The position numbers and the translations under genes are program-made. A stretch of 64,000 nucleotides of DNA from Streptomyces tauricus (GTDB lineage Bacteria; Actinomycetota; Actinomycetes; Streptomycetales; Streptomycetaceae): the NCBI RefSeq assembly GCF_014650955.1, contig NZ_BMVY01000026.1, positions 1 to 64,000 of the forward strand, given 5' to 3'. The notes beneath the pieces were generated by a model. That model worked only from the letters and a program-made list of their open reading frames with translations, made no database searches and was not told where the DNA came from. Shown here one piece after another: positions 42,843-52,021 of the stretch. Within the stretch, counting starts at the first letter, position 1. Every line of letters starts with the position of its first letter.

Positions 42843-43277
42843 TCAGGCGTGTGCGGCCTCGGTCGTATCCGTCATATTTGCCATATCCGCCGCATCCGCC
42901 GCATCCGCCTCATCCGCCGCATCCGCCGTGTTCACGGTCGCGGCGCCTTCTCGGCGCATCCGCTCCGTCCCCCAGGCGCCCAGCGGACCCAGCGCCCGGT
43001 TGAGCGTGCGCCCGTGCTCGGTCAGGGAGTACTCCACCCGCGGCGGGACCTCGGCATGGACCTCCCGGTGTACGAGGCCGTCCTCCTCCATCTCGCGCAG
43101 GTGCTGCGTCAGCATCTTCTCGCTCACACCCGGCAGGCCGCGACGGAGTTCGGCGAAGCGGCGTACGCCATGGGTTTCGAGCTCCCAGAGGATCAGGCCC
43201 TTCCACTTGCCGCTGACCACGTCGAGCGCGGCGTCGATACCGCAGATGTAAGGGCCGTTTCTCGGCGCCTTGGCCAT
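42843..43277 (-). CDS. HxlR-family redox-type regulator
   Basis: A 144-residue winged-helix regulator. The core ALDVVSGKWKGLILWELETHGVRRFAEL with VSEKMLTQHLREMEEDGLV is typical of HxlR. One Cys (residue 12) sits before the first helix, as in redox-sensing HypR/QorR members. The C-terminus has Ala/Asp/Glu triplets such as DAADEADAADAAD encoded by a 9-bp tandem repeat. It is divergent from a dehydrogenase gene with a 59-bp gap that carries an inverted repeat. Confidence 0.88.
   Translation of the reverse strand: MAKAPRNGPYICGIDAALDVVSGKWKGLILWELETHGVRRFAELRRGLPGVSEKMLTQHLREMEEDGLVHREVHAEVPPRVEYSLTEHGRTLNRALGPLGAWGTERMRREGAATVNTADAADEADAADAADMANMTDTTEAAHA
42873..42928 (-). repeat. 9-bp tandem repeat encoding the HxlR C-terminal tail
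   Basis: About six copies of a 9-bp unit (CATCCGCCG with some decay) in the 3' end of the HxlR gene. It adds or removes three residues per unit in the Asp/Ala-rich tail. Confidence 0.7.
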
Positions 43278-43300
43278 CGCTGGTCCCCTTACGAAAAGGT

Positions 43301-43327
43301 AAGTACCGCAGAAAATAGTGCGTACTT
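43301..43327. promoter_or_regulatory. Inverted repeat between HxlR and dehydrogenase genes
   Basis: AAGTACCGCA and TGCGTACTT face each other across about 8 bp, with one base bulged. It fills the short divergent region and overlaps both likely promoters. The HxlR protein is its most probable binder. Confidence 0.6.
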
Positions 43328-43336
43328 CCTAGATTA

Positions 43337-44317
43337 GTGAGCCTCTTCGAGCATGGAGGAGTGAACGGACAACAGAACTCCACCGACAGCTCCACCGACG
43401 GCTCCACCGACGGCTCCGGCGGCGGCTTCACCAGCAGCCGGCACAGCCCCGTCACCGTGCTCGGGCTCGGGCCGATGGGCCGGGCCATGACCCGCACACT
43501 CCTCGCCGCCGGCCACCCGGTCACCGTCTGGAACCGCACCACCGGTCGCGCAGACGGCGTCGTCGCCGACGGAGCGACGCTCGCGGCGACACCCGCCGAG
43601 GCGGTCGGAGCGAGCGGCCTCGTGATCCTCAGCCTCACCGACTACGCGGCGATGTACGACATCCTCGGCGGCGCCACCGGATCGCTCGCAGGCCGGACGC
43701 TGGTCAACATGAGCTCCGACACCCCCGATCGCACCCGCGAGGCGGCGGCCTGGGCGGCCGGTCATGGTGCCGCCTTCCTCACCGGCGGTGTCATGGTTCC
43801 CGCGCCGATGGTCGGCACGGCGGCGGCCCACGTCTACTACAGCGGCCGCGACGAGGTACTGCGGAGCCACCTGGCGGCGCTGACACCGCTCGGGACGCCT
43901 CGATACCTGGGCGAGGACCCGGGGCTCGCCCAGCTGATGTACCAGGCGCAACTCACGGTGTTCCTGACCACCCTGTCCGCGCTGATGCACGCCACCGCGA
44001 TGCTGGGCAGCGCGGGAATGAAGGCCGGGGAGGCGCTGCCGGAGCTGCTGTCCTCCGCCGACGCGATCGGCGCCATCCTGCGGGCGGGCGAGGAGAATCC
44101 CGGCGCCGCGCTCGACGCCGGCGAGCATCCCGGAGACCTCAGTACGGTCACCATGATGGGAGCGACGGCCGACCACATCGTCGAGACCAGCGCGTCCCTC
44201 GGTCTGGACCCGGCGCTCCCGCTGGCCGTGCAGGCGCATTACCGCCGCGCGATCGAGGCCGGGCACGGCGGCGACAACTGGACCCGCATCATCGACGGCA
44301 TCCGCGAACCGCGCTGA
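43337..44317 (+). CDS. NAD(P)-binding dehydrogenase, beta-hydroxyacid/imine-reductase type
   Basis: A 326-residue oxidoreductase. The Rossmann motif VLGLGPMGRAMTRTL lies after a Ser/Gly-rich leader of about 33 residues. The middle has LVNMSSDTPDRTREAA, with GGVMVPAPMVGTA. The C-terminal helical domain fits beta-hydroxyacid dehydrogenases or imine reductases. The start is unclear: GTG at 43337 is listed, but GTG at 43361 directly after GGAGGA is also in frame. An HxlR-controlled NADPH reductase for aldehydes, acids or imines is likely. Confidence 0.82.
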   Translation: MSLFEHGGVNGQQNSTDSSTDGSTDGSGGGFTSSRHSPVTVLGLGPMGRAMTRTLLAAGHPVTVWNRTTGRADGVVADGATLAATPAEAVGASGLVILSLTDYAAMYDILGGATGSLAGRTLVNMSSDTPDRTREAAAWAAGHGAAFLTGGVMVPAPMVGTAAAHVYYSGRDEVLRSHLAALTPLGTPRYLGEDPGLAQLMYQAQLTVFLTTLSALMHATAMLGSAGMKAGEALPELLSSADAIGAILRAGEENPGAALDAGEHPGDLSTVTMMGATADHIVETSASLGLDPALPLAVQAHYRRAIEAGHGGDNWTRIIDGIREPR

Positions 44318-44490
44318 CCGCACGCGAAGCCCGCATACCCGACGCCCGCCGAGTCCGCGCTGCCCGCCCGCGGAGCCGCCGCCCGCGCCACCCGCCCGCC
44401 CAGGCGCTTCCCCCGCGCTCTGCGGTTACGCTCTGAGGCGTACGACCTTGATCGCATGGGGTGACACCGCGGGGGACGACGGAGGCCGGG

Positions 44491-47400
44491 ATGACGGTGC
44501 CGGGGCGCAGGAGCAGTACCTTCTCTCGGCTGCTGCGGCACGGTTTCACCGATCCGTCGGCCGCCGAGCGGCTGCTCGACAGCCCCGAGCTGGCGGCCGT
44601 GACGAACGATCCGGTGCTGCTCGACGCGCTCGGCGCCACCGCCGATCCGGATCTGGCCCTGCTCGGGCTCGTCCGGATCGTCGAGGCGCAGGCGGACGAC
44701 GCGGGGCGGCGCGAGCTCCTCGACACGCTGATCGCGGCCAAGCCGCTGCGTGACCGGCTGCTCGGGGTGCTCGGCGCCTCCGACGCGCTCGGCGACCACC
44801 TCGCGCGCCACCCGCTCGACTGGCAGGCCCTCGTCACGTACGAGCCGCAGGACCTGCATCCCGGCGTCGCGGAGTTCGAGCGCGGGCTCGCCGGGGCGGA
44901 CGACCCCGTGTCGCTGCGGGTCGCCTACCGGCGGTGCCTGCTGTCCATCGCCGCCCGTGACGTGTGCGGGACCACCGATGTCGCCCAGGCGGCGGCCGAG
45001 CTGGCCGACCTGGCGACCGCCACCCTGCGCGCCGCGCTCTCCATCGCCCAGGCCGCCGCGCCCGAGGACGCCGGGATGTGCCGGCTGGCGGTGATCGCGA
45101 TGGGCAAGTGCGGCGGCCACGAGCTGAACTACGTGTCCGACGTGGACGTCATCTTCGTCGGGGAGCCCGCCGAGGGGACCGACGGAGCCGACGAGGACAA
45201 GGCGATGCGGGCCGCCACCCGGCTGGCGGCCCATCTGATGCGGATCTGCTCGGAGACCACCGTCGAGGGATCGATCTGGCCCGTCGACGCCAATCTGCGG
45301 CCCGAGGGACGCAACGGACCGCTCGTACGCACGGTCAGCAGCCATCTCGCCTACTACCAGCGCTGGGCCAAGACGTGGGAGTTCCAGGCCCTGTTGAAGG
45401 CCCGGGCCGTCGCGGGGGACGTCGCACTGGGGGAGGAGTACGTCGCCACGCTGGCCCCCCTCGTCTGGCAGGTCGCCGAGCGGGAGAACTTCGTCACCGA
45501 CGTGCAGAAGATGCGGCGGCGCGTCGTCGAGAACATCCCGCCCGCCGAGATCGAGCGGGAGCTGAAACTCGGCCCCGGCGGACTGCGGGACGTCGAATTC
45601 GCCGTACAGATGCTGCAGTTGGTGCATGGGCGGGTCGATACGTCGTTGCGCAGCGGAACCACCCTCGACGCCCTGAAGGCACTGGCCGCGGGCGGGTACG
45701 TGGGACGGGTCGACGCCGTGCAGTTCGACGAGGCCTACCGGTTCCTGCGGTCCATGGAACACCGCATACAGCTCTTCCGGCTGCGGCGCACACACCTCGT
45801 ACCCGAGGACGACGCCGATCTGCGGCGACTCGGCCGCTCACTCGGGCTCCGGACCGACCCGGTCACCACGCTGAACCGCGAGTGGAAACGGCACGCCGGT
45901 GTGGTGCGCCGCCTCCACGAGAAGCTCTTCTACCGTCCGCTGCTCGACGCCGTCGCCCAACTCGCGCCCGGTGAGACCCGGTTGAGCCCGGGAGCGGCGA
46001 GGGAGCGGCTGGTGGCCCTCGGGTACGCGGACCCGGCCGCCGCGCTGCGCCACCTGGAGGCGCTGGCCTCCGGCGTCTCCCGCAAGGCCGCCATCCAACG
46101 CACCCTGCTGCCCGTCCTGTTGGGCTGGTTCGCCGACTCCGCCGACCCCGACGCGGGGCTGCTCAACTTCCGCAAGGTCTCGGACGCGCTCGGCAAGACC
46201 CCCTGGTATCTGCGGCTGTTGCGGGACGAGGGCGCCGCCGCCGAGAACCTCGCCCGGGTCCTGTCCGCCGGACGGCTCGCCCCCGACCTGCTGATGCGGG
46301 CACCCGAGGCCGTGGCCCTGCTCGGCAACGGCTCCAGCGGCGGACTCGTGTCCCGTCCCCGCGCCCACCTGGAGCAGGAGATCCTCTCCGCGGTGGGCCG
46401 GGCCGGCAAGGGAGAAGCGGCGGTCACCGCCGCGCGTGGCGTACGGCGGCGCGAGCTGTTCCGTACGGCCGCCATCGACATCGTCAGCTCCTACGGCACC
46501 GAGGAGACCCCCGCCAACGCCGACCAGGGCGCACTGGTCGACCTCGTCGGAGGCGCCATCTCGGACCTCACGGCGGCGACCCTCGCCGGCACCCTGCGGG
46601 CCGTCGTCCGCGACGGCTGGGGCGAGACCCTGCCCACCCGCTTCACGGTCATCGGCATGGGCCGCTTCGGCGGCCACGAACTGGGTTACGGGTCCGACGC
46701 CGACGTCCTCTTCGTCCACGAGCCACGGGAGGGCGTGGCCGAGGAGGAGGCCGCGCGGGCCGCCAGCACCGTCGTCTCCGAGATGCGCAGGCTGCTGCAG
46801 ATGCCCAGCGCCGACCCGCCGCTGCTCATCGACGCCGACCTGCGCCCCGAGGGCAAGTCCGGGCCGCTCGTACGGACGCTGAAGTCGTACGAGGCCTACT
46901 ACCGCCGGTGGTCGCTGGTGTGGGAGTCACAGGCGTTGCTGCGGGCCGAAGTCGTCGCGGGGGACGAGGAGTTGGGGCGGCGGTTCCTCGACCTCGCCGA
47001 TCCGCTGCGGTATCCGGCGGAGGGGCTCGGGGAGGACGCCGTACGCGAGATCCGGCGGCTCAAGGCCCGGATGGAGACCGAGCGGATGCCCCGCGGGGCC
47101 GATCCGACGCTGCACACCAAGTTGGGGCGGGGTGGGCTGTCGGATGTGGAGTGGACGGTGCAGTTGCTGCAGTTGCGGCACGGGTGGGCGGAGCCGGGGC
47201 TTCGGACGACCCGCACGCGGGAGGGGCTGGCCGCCGCGTGCGCGGCCGAGCTGATCTCGGGGGAGGACGCGGCGACGCTGGACGAGGCGTGGGTGCTGGC
47301 GACTCGGGTGCGGAACGCTGTGATGTTGGTGCGGGGGCGGGCGGGGGACACCTTCCCGTCCGACGGGCGGGAGCTGGCGGCCGTGGGCCGCTATCTGGGA

Positions 47401-47496
47401 TACGGCCCCGGCCACGTGGGGGACATGCTGGACGACTACCGACGTACGACGAGACGAGCCCGAGCGGTGGTGGACGAACTGTTCTACGGGGCGTAG
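44491..47496 (+). CDS. glnE: Glutamine synthetase adenylyltransferase/deadenylylase
   Basis: A 1001-residue enzyme with two nucleotidyltransferase domains. The first has GGHELNYVSDVDVIFV near residue 208 (deadenylylase half), and the second has GGHELGYGSDADVLFV near 727 (adenylylase half). Each is followed by helices with DANLRPEGRNG or DADLRPEGKSG. It switches GlnA activity in response to nitrogen. ATG at 44491 is preferred because GGAGG precedes it; GTG at 44461 is possible. It overlaps the convergent EamA gene by 13 bp at the stops. Confidence 0.94.
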   Translation: MTVPGRRSSTFSRLLRHGFTDPSAAERLLDSPELAAVTNDPVLLDALGATADPDLALLGLVRIVEAQADDAGRRELLDTLIAAKPLRDRLLGVLGASDALGDHLARHPLDWQALVTYEPQDLHPGVAEFERGLAGADDPVSLRVAYRRCLLSIAARDVCGTTDVAQAAAELADLATATLRAALSIAQAAAPEDAGMCRLAVIAMGKCGGHELNYVSDVDVIFVGEPAEGTDGADEDKAMRAATRLAAHLMRICSETTVEGSIWPVDANLRPEGRNGPLVRTVSSHLAYYQRWAKTWEFQALLKARAVAGDVALGEEYVATLAPLVWQVAERENFVTDVQKMRRRVVENIPPAEIERELKLGPGGLRDVEFAVQMLQLVHGRVDTSLRSGTTLDALKALAAGGYVGRVDAVQFDEAYRFLRSMEHRIQLFRLRRTHLVPEDDADLRRLGRSLGLRTDPVTTLNREWKRHAGVVRRLHEKLFYRPLLDAVAQLAPGETRLSPGAARERLVALGYADPAAALRHLEALASGVSRKAAIQRTLLPVLLGWFADSADPDAGLLNFRKVSDALGKTPWYLRLLRDEGAAAENLARVLSAGRLAPDLLMRAPEAVALLGNGSSGGLVSRPRAHLEQEILSAVGRAGKGEAAVTAARGVRRRELFRTAAIDIVSSYGTEETPANADQGALVDLVGGAISDLTAATLAGTLRAVVRDGWGETLPTRFTVIGMGRFGGHELGYGSDADVLFVHEPREGVAEEEAARAASTVVSEMRRLLQMPSADPPLLIDADLRPEGKSGPLVRTLKSYEAYYRRWSLVWESQALLRAEVVAGDEELGRRFLDLADPLRYPAEGLGEDAVREIRRLKARMETERMPRGADPTLHTKLGRGGLSDVEWTVQLLQLRHGWAEPGLRTTRTREGLAAACAAELISGEDAATLDEAWVLATRVRNAVMLVRGRAGDTFPSDGRELAAVGRYLGYGPGHVGDMLDDYRRTTRRARAVVDELFYGA

Positions 47497-48452
47497 TGAC
47501 ACCGACCGGGGGGCTGACTACCAGCCCGTCCGGCGTTTGAGGACAAAGGGGGCGAGGGGGCGGAGCCCCCATGTGTGGACGGGAACGGGTAGGGGCGGCG
47601 GGGGCGGGAGAATGCCACCCCGACCAGCACCACCCCCATCCCCGCAAGCACCCGCCACCCCACGTCCTCCCCCAGCACCACCGCCCCCATCCCCACCGAC
47701 ACCACCGGCAACAGGTAGCCGACCGTCGCCGCACTCGTCGGGCCCTCGTCCGCGATCAGGCGGTAGTTGAGGTAGAACGTCACCCCCGTGCCGAGCACCC
47801 CGAGCGCGCCCACCGCCAGGAGCCCCATGGCGTCGGTGCGCACGGGCCCCGCCGCGGGAAGCGCCAGCGTCGTCCACGCCGTGGCGGTCAGCAGCTGCGC
47901 CGCCGAAACGGCGAGCGGCGCCCCCCGCCCCGTAAGCGCGCGCGCCATGTACGCGAAGGCGACCGCGTAGCTCGCCGCCGCGGCCAGCAGGGCCACCGCG
48001 CCCCAGGTCAGCAGCCCCGAGCGATGCCATGGTGCGAAGATCAGGAGCGTACCGGCGAAGCCCAGGAACAGGCCGGTCAGGCGGAGGCGGCCGAGCCCGC
48101 GGTCCGTGCCCAGGACGATCCCGATCAGCAGCGACCACAGGGGAGTCGTCGCGTTCAGCACGCCCGCGACACCCGAGTCCACCGTCTGCTCGCCGACGCT
48201 GAACAAAGCGAACGGGACGGCGTTGCAGAAGAGGGCCGCGACCGTGAGACGGCCCCAGGTCCCGCGGTCGCGGGGCAGGCGCTGGCCCGCCGAACGGGCC
48301 AGGAGCAGGAGCACGGCCGTGCCCAGCGCGCAGCGCGTGATGGTGATCTGGGCCGGGGACAGCCCGTGGTTCAGGGCGAGTTTGATCCACAGGAAGCCGG
48401 AGCCCCAGAGGAGCGCCAGCGCGGCCATGCGGAGCGTCGAGGTGAGCGGCAT
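47484..48452 (-). CDS. EamA/DMT-family transporter with repeat-derived tail
   Basis: A 322-residue membrane protein with ten hydrophobic helices (EamA x2), starting MPLTSTLRMAALALLWGSGFLWIKLAL. The core ends near GMGVVLVGVAFSRP. The last 40 residues are Pro/Ser/Gly-rich (including THGGSAPSPPL) and come from a repeat family also found at 21857. It probably exports a small metabolite. It diverges from a LysR gene that likely controls it. Confidence 0.87.
   Translation of the reverse strand: MPLTSTLRMAALALLWGSGFLWIKLALNHGLSPAQITITRCALGTAVLLLLARSAGQRLPRDRGTWGRLTVAALFCNAVPFALFSVGEQTVDSGVAGVLNATTPLWSLLIGIVLGTDRGLGRLRLTGLFLGFAGTLLIFAPWHRSGLLTWGAVALLAAAASYAVAFAYMARALTGRGAPLAVSAAQLLTATAWTTLALPAAGPVRTDAMGLLAVGALGVLGTGVTFYLNYRLIADEGPTSAATVGYLLPVVSVGMGAVVLGEDVGWRVLAGMGVVLVGVAFSRPRRPYPFPSTHGGSAPSPPLSSNAGRAGSQPPGRCHYAP
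47521..47612. repeat. Second repeat family at the glnE/EamA junction
   Basis: The 60-bp repeat seen at 21857 recurs at 47548-47608 with only a few differences (around ATGTGTGG and GGGAACGG). Just before it CCAGCCCGTCCGGCG and GTTTGAGGAC form another element that I recall from many Streptomyces intergenic regions. The whole repeat lies inside the 3' end of the EamA reading frame. Confidence 0.8.
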
Positions 48453-48523
48453 GCGTCCACGGTGAGGCCCTCACTCTGTAAGGACAAGTGAAGGATATTG
48501 CATGCACTGTTAACCTCACCTAC

Positions 48524-49432
48524 ATGCTTGATGTGCGACGCATGCAGATGCTGAGAGCCGTGGTGACCAGCGGGTCCGTGACGGCGGCGGCGACGCGGCT
48601 GGGCTACACGCCCTCGGCGGTCAGCCAGCAGATCGCGGTACTGGAGAAGGAGGCCCGCACACCCCTGCTCGAACGGGTCGGCCGGGGCGTACGGCCCACC
48701 GAGGCCGGACTCCTGCTCACCGGGTACGCGGACGTCATCGGCCGCCAGGTCGCCGAGGCCGAGACCGCGCTCGCCGACCTGAGGGCGGGCCGCACCGGGC
48801 GGCTCGCGGTGCGGTACTTCGCGACGGCGGGAGCCGCGCTGGTCGCCCCGGCGGTGGCCCGGGTACGGGCCGAGCATCCGGGCGTACAGATCGAGTTGAA
48901 GCTCATCGACCCCGAGGACCCCCTGCCGGACGTACGGGAGGGCCGGGCGGACCTGGCCCTCGTGGTGCGCCCGGAAGGGAACGGGACACAGGCGGCCGGG
49001 GCGGACGGTGTGCGGCTCGTGCGGCTGCTCGACGATCCGTATCTCGCCGTCCTGCCGAAGGGGCACCCGCTGGCCGGGCGGCGGACCGTGGCGCTTGCCG
49101 ACCTCGCCGAGGAGCCGTGGGTCGGCAGCGAATGGCCGGGGCCCTGTCTGGACGCGCAGCTCTCGGCGTGCGAGGCCGCCGGATTCCGGCCCCGGTTCGT
49201 GGTCGAGAGCGAGGACTACGTGACCGCTCAGGGTTTCGTCGCGGCCGGGCTCGGCGTGAGCCTGGTCCCGCGCCTGGGGCTCGGCAGCAGGCACCCCGGA
49301 GTGGTCGTGCGGGAGGTCCGCCGGCCGGAGCCGGTACGGGCGATCTTCGCCGCCGTACGCGAGGCGGTGCCCCCGACACCCGCGCTGGACAGCTTCCTGC
49401 GGGCACTGCGGGAGGCCGGGGGCGGGGAGTGA
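48524..49432 (+). CDS. LysR-family regulator divergent from EamA gene
   Basis: A 302-residue regulator. The N-terminal helix-turn-helix is MLRAVVTSGSVTAAATRLGYTPSAVSQQIAVLEKE; the rest is the substrate-binding LysR domain. ATG at 48524 (MLDVRRMQML) is chosen as the family start. It is transcribed divergently from the EamA gene with 71 bp between them, which is the usual arrangement for a LysR regulator and its target exporter. It converges on the PAP2 gene with 15 bp between. Confidence 0.9.
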   Translation: MLDVRRMQMLRAVVTSGSVTAAATRLGYTPSAVSQQIAVLEKEARTPLLERVGRGVRPTEAGLLLTGYADVIGRQVAEAETALADLRAGRTGRLAVRYFATAGAALVAPAVARVRAEHPGVQIELKLIDPEDPLPDVREGRADLALVVRPEGNGTQAAGADGVRLVRLLDDPYLAVLPKGHPLAGRRTVALADLAEEPWVGSEWPGPCLDAQLSACEAAGFRPRFVVESEDYVTAQGFVAAGLGVSLVPRLGLGSRHPGVVVREVRRPEPVRAIFAAVREAVPPTPALDSFLRALREAGGGE

Positions 49433-49447
49433 CCCGGCCCCGGACCG

Positions 49448-50332
49448 TCAAGCCCCGGTCTTGGTCTTGATCTTGGGTTCGGGCGTGGGCTCGGCCTTGG
49501 GCGGGACCTGTCGCGGGAGCGCGTGCGGCAGAGAGCCGTACCAGAGCCTCGCCACCGCGTAGCCGAACGCCAGGCACGCCATGCCCCCCACCGCGTCCAG
49601 CCAGAAGTGGTTGGCCGTGGCGACGATGACCACCAGCGTCGCCACCGGGTAGAGGAGGCCGAGGACGCGGACCCACGGCACCGACGCCAGGGCGAAGATC
49701 GTCAGGCCGCACCACAGGGACCAGCCGATGTGCATGGACGGCATCGCGGCGTACTGGTTCGACATGCTCTTCAGGTCGCCGGAGGCCATCGAGCCCCAGG
49801 TCTGGTGGACCACGACCGTGTCGATGAAGTCGTTGCCGTTCATCAGGCGCGGCGGGGCCAGCGGATACAGGTAGTAGCCGACCAGGGCCACACCCGTGGT
49901 GGCGAAGACGACCGTGCGCGTGGCCGCGTACCGGCCGGGATGGCTGCGGTAGAGCCACACCAGGACGCCGATGGTCACCACGAAGTGCAGCGTCGCGTAG
50001 TAGTAGTTCATGCCGACGATGAGCCAAGTCACCGAGTTCACGGCGTGGTTGACCGATTCCTCGACGGCGATGCCGAGGTGGTGCTCCATTCTCCAGAGCC
50101 AGTCGGCGTTCTCCAGCGCCTGGGTCCGCTGCTCCGGAACGGCGTTGCGAATCAGTGAATACGTCCAGTAACTGACGCCGATGAGCAGGATCTCGAACCA
50201 GAGCCGGGGGCGGCGGGGCGTACGCAGCCTTCGCAGGAGACGGTGTCCCGCGCTGCCGTGCGCCTCGTCCGCGACGGGCTGTGGAGGGGCCTGCTCCTGG
50301 CCTTCCAGTGTCGTCACGGTGCTCTCACCCAT
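49448..50332 (-). CDS. PAP2-superfamily membrane phosphatase
   Basis: A 294-residue membrane protein. About six helices follow a hydrophilic N-terminus. PAP2 motifs are YLYPLAPPRLMN, YAAMPSMHIGWSLW (phosphatase motif 2) and ANHFWLDAVGG (motif 3, catalytic His). It probably dephosphorylates lipid or isoprenoid phosphates or acts as an IPC-synthase-like transferase. The tail is a Pro/Lys-rich stretch (PKAEPTPEPKIKTKTGA). It is alone, upstream of no obvious partner, and 128 bp separate it from the malR stop. Confidence 0.88.
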   Translation of the reverse strand: MGESTVTTLEGQEQAPPQPVADEAHGSAGHRLLRRLRTPRRPRLWFEILLIGVSYWTYSLIRNAVPEQRTQALENADWLWRMEHHLGIAVEESVNHAVNSVTWLIVGMNYYYATLHFVVTIGVLVWLYRSHPGRYAATRTVVFATTGVALVGYYLYPLAPPRLMNGNDFIDTVVVHQTWGSMASGDLKSMSNQYAAMPSMHIGWSLWCGLTIFALASVPWVRVLGLLYPVATLVVIVATANHFWLDAVGGMACLAFGYAVARLWYGSLPHALPRQVPPKAEPTPEPKIKTKTGA

Positions 50333-50460
50333 AGGGACAGAGTCTGCCAGATGAGCCTTTCACGACCGATCATCCCTTGGGTGGGTCCTGGTCGCACGTT
50401 CTCCACCTGAGGTAGGTGGACCACTACTTCCCGCGCACGACACGACCCGGCCGCACACCC

Positions 50461-51525
50461 CTACGCGGTACCCCTAGGTACGTGGTTCTCCTGGGCGCGG
50501 TTGCGGTCCCCGGGCGACGAAGCCGTCGAGCCCCGTACCACCAGTTCCGGCATGAACACGAACTCGCTGTGGGGCGCCGGGGTCCCGCCGATCTCCTCCA
50601 GGAGCGTGCGTACCGCGGCCTGGCCCATCGCCGGCACCGGTTTGCGCACCGTGGTCAGGGGCGGGTCGGTGAACGCGATCAGCGGGGAGTCGTCGAAGCC
50701 GACGACGGAGATGTCGTCCGGGACCTCCAGGCCGCGCTGCCGTGCCGTCCGTATGGCACCCAGTGCCATCATGTCGCTCGCGCAGACGATCGCCGTGCAG
50801 TCGCGGTCGATGAGCGCCGCGGTGGCGGCCTGGCCGCCCTCCAGCGTGTACAGCGAGTGCTGGACCAGGCGCTCCTCGATGTCGGCCGTGGCCAGCCCCA
50901 GCAGGTCCTGCATGGTGCGGACGAAGCCCTCGATCTTGCGCTGCACCGGCACGAACCGCTTGGGGCCGAGCGCGAGGCCGATCCGGGTGTGGCCGAGCGA
51001 GACGAGGTGGGTGACCGCGAGCGCCATCGCCGCCCGGTCGTCCGGTGAGATGAAGGGCGCCTGCACCTTCGGCGAGAAACCGTCGATGAGGACGAACGGC
51101 ACTCCCCGCCCGCGCAGTTGCTCGTAGCGCTGCATGTCCGCGGAGGTGTCCGCGTGCAGTCCGGAGACGAAGATGATGCCGGCGACCCCCCGGTCGACCA
51201 GCATCTCGGTGAGTTCGTCCTCGGTGGAGCCGCCCGGAGTCTGGGTCGCGAGCACCGGCGTGTAGCCCTGCCGTGTCAGCGCCTGGCCGATGACCTGGGC
51301 CAGGGCCGGGAATATCGGGTTCTCCAGCTCCGGGGTTATCAGCCCGACGAGCCCTTCGCTGCGCTGGCGCAGACGTACGGGCCGTTCGTAGCCGAGCACG
51401 TCGAGCGCGGCCAGTACGGACTGGCGGGTGGTGGCGGCGACGCCCGGCTTCCCGTTCAGGACCCGGCTGACGGTCGCTTCGCTCACCCCCGCCTGCGCTG
51501 CGATGTCGGCAAGCCGTGTGGTCAC
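50461..51525 (-). CDS. malR: MalR, LacI-family repressor of maltose and starch genes
   Basis: A 354-residue LacI regulator. The N-terminal helix-turn-helix is LADIAAQAGVSEATVSRVLNGK, and the effector domain has VGLITPELENPIFPALAQVIGQAL. It is highly similar, from memory, to S. coelicolor/lividans MalR/Reg1. GTG at 51525 gives the known MalR N-terminus, with a TACAGT element 8 nt upstream (leaderless). ATG at 51618 has a good GAGGGA site and would add 31 basic residues. Divergent from malEFG, it should repress those and the starch genes. Confidence 0.92.
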   Translation of the reverse strand: MTTRLADIAAQAGVSEATVSRVLNGKPGVAATTRQSVLAALDVLGYERPVRLRQRSEGLVGLITPELENPIFPALAQVIGQALTRQGYTPVLATQTPGGSTEDELTEMLVDRGVAGIIFVSGLHADTSADMQRYEQLRGRGVPFVLIDGFSPKVQAPFISPDDRAAMALAVTHLVSLGHTRIGLALGPKRFVPVQRKIEGFVRTMQDLLGLATADIEERLVQHSLYTLEGGQAATAALIDRDCTAIVCASDMMALGAIRTARQRGLEVPDDISVVGFDDSPLIAFTDPPLTTVRKPVPAMGQAAVRTLLEEIGGTPAPHSEFVFMPELVVRGSTASSPGDRNRAQENHVPRGTA

Positions 51526-52021
51526 GGGATTGGACTGTACCGGCCGGGGATCGCGTTGCCCACTGAACGAACGCCGTGCGCGGGCACTCGGACGGCCCGC
51601 TCCGGGCTGCTGCGTCATCGCGTTCCCTCGTGATTCTGGTCGGCAGTGTCGTGGCGGGGTGGTCGTCGTCCGCCGCGTGCGCCCGTGCGGATGGGGGTGT
51701 TTCTGCAAGGCGCCGAGCGCCGATGATCCTCGCGACGGACGAGTATGGCAAGAGCTTGCAGTGTCTTGCACGACGGCCCGCACCCCATGAATGCCCCTGT
51801 GGCAAGGCATCGCGGCAGATCGGGACGGTTCCGAAGAGGTTACGGCGGGGTAACTGTCCGCCGGTCTTGCACTTTTTTGCTGCAAGGTCTTTCGCGCTGC
51901 TTTCAACGCTGTTACGTTCACGTCGCCCGACGGCGGCAACGGTGCGGTCGGCGAGTCGGCAGGGACGGCGGACGGGACCGCCCCCTCGAAGCACACGGGC
52001 TTTCACCCTCAAGGAGAACTC
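51526..52021. promoter_or_regulatory. malR/malE divergent control region with CTTGCA sites
   Basis: No gene lies in this 496-bp region. It holds TGCAAG at 51704-51709, two direct CTTGCA copies 10 bp apart at 51755-51760 and 51765-51770, and a facing pair CTTGCA at 51866-51871 with TGCAAG at 51881-51886. The last pair is centred about 146 bp before malE. Sites of this form are typical LacI/MalR half-sites and recur before the amylase and pullulanase genes. Confidence 0.72.

Noticed and set aside
51526..51618. A longer MalR starting at ATG 51618
   Set aside because: It has a good GAGGGA site, but the extra residues are basic and not expected from the known MalR; kept only as an alternative start.
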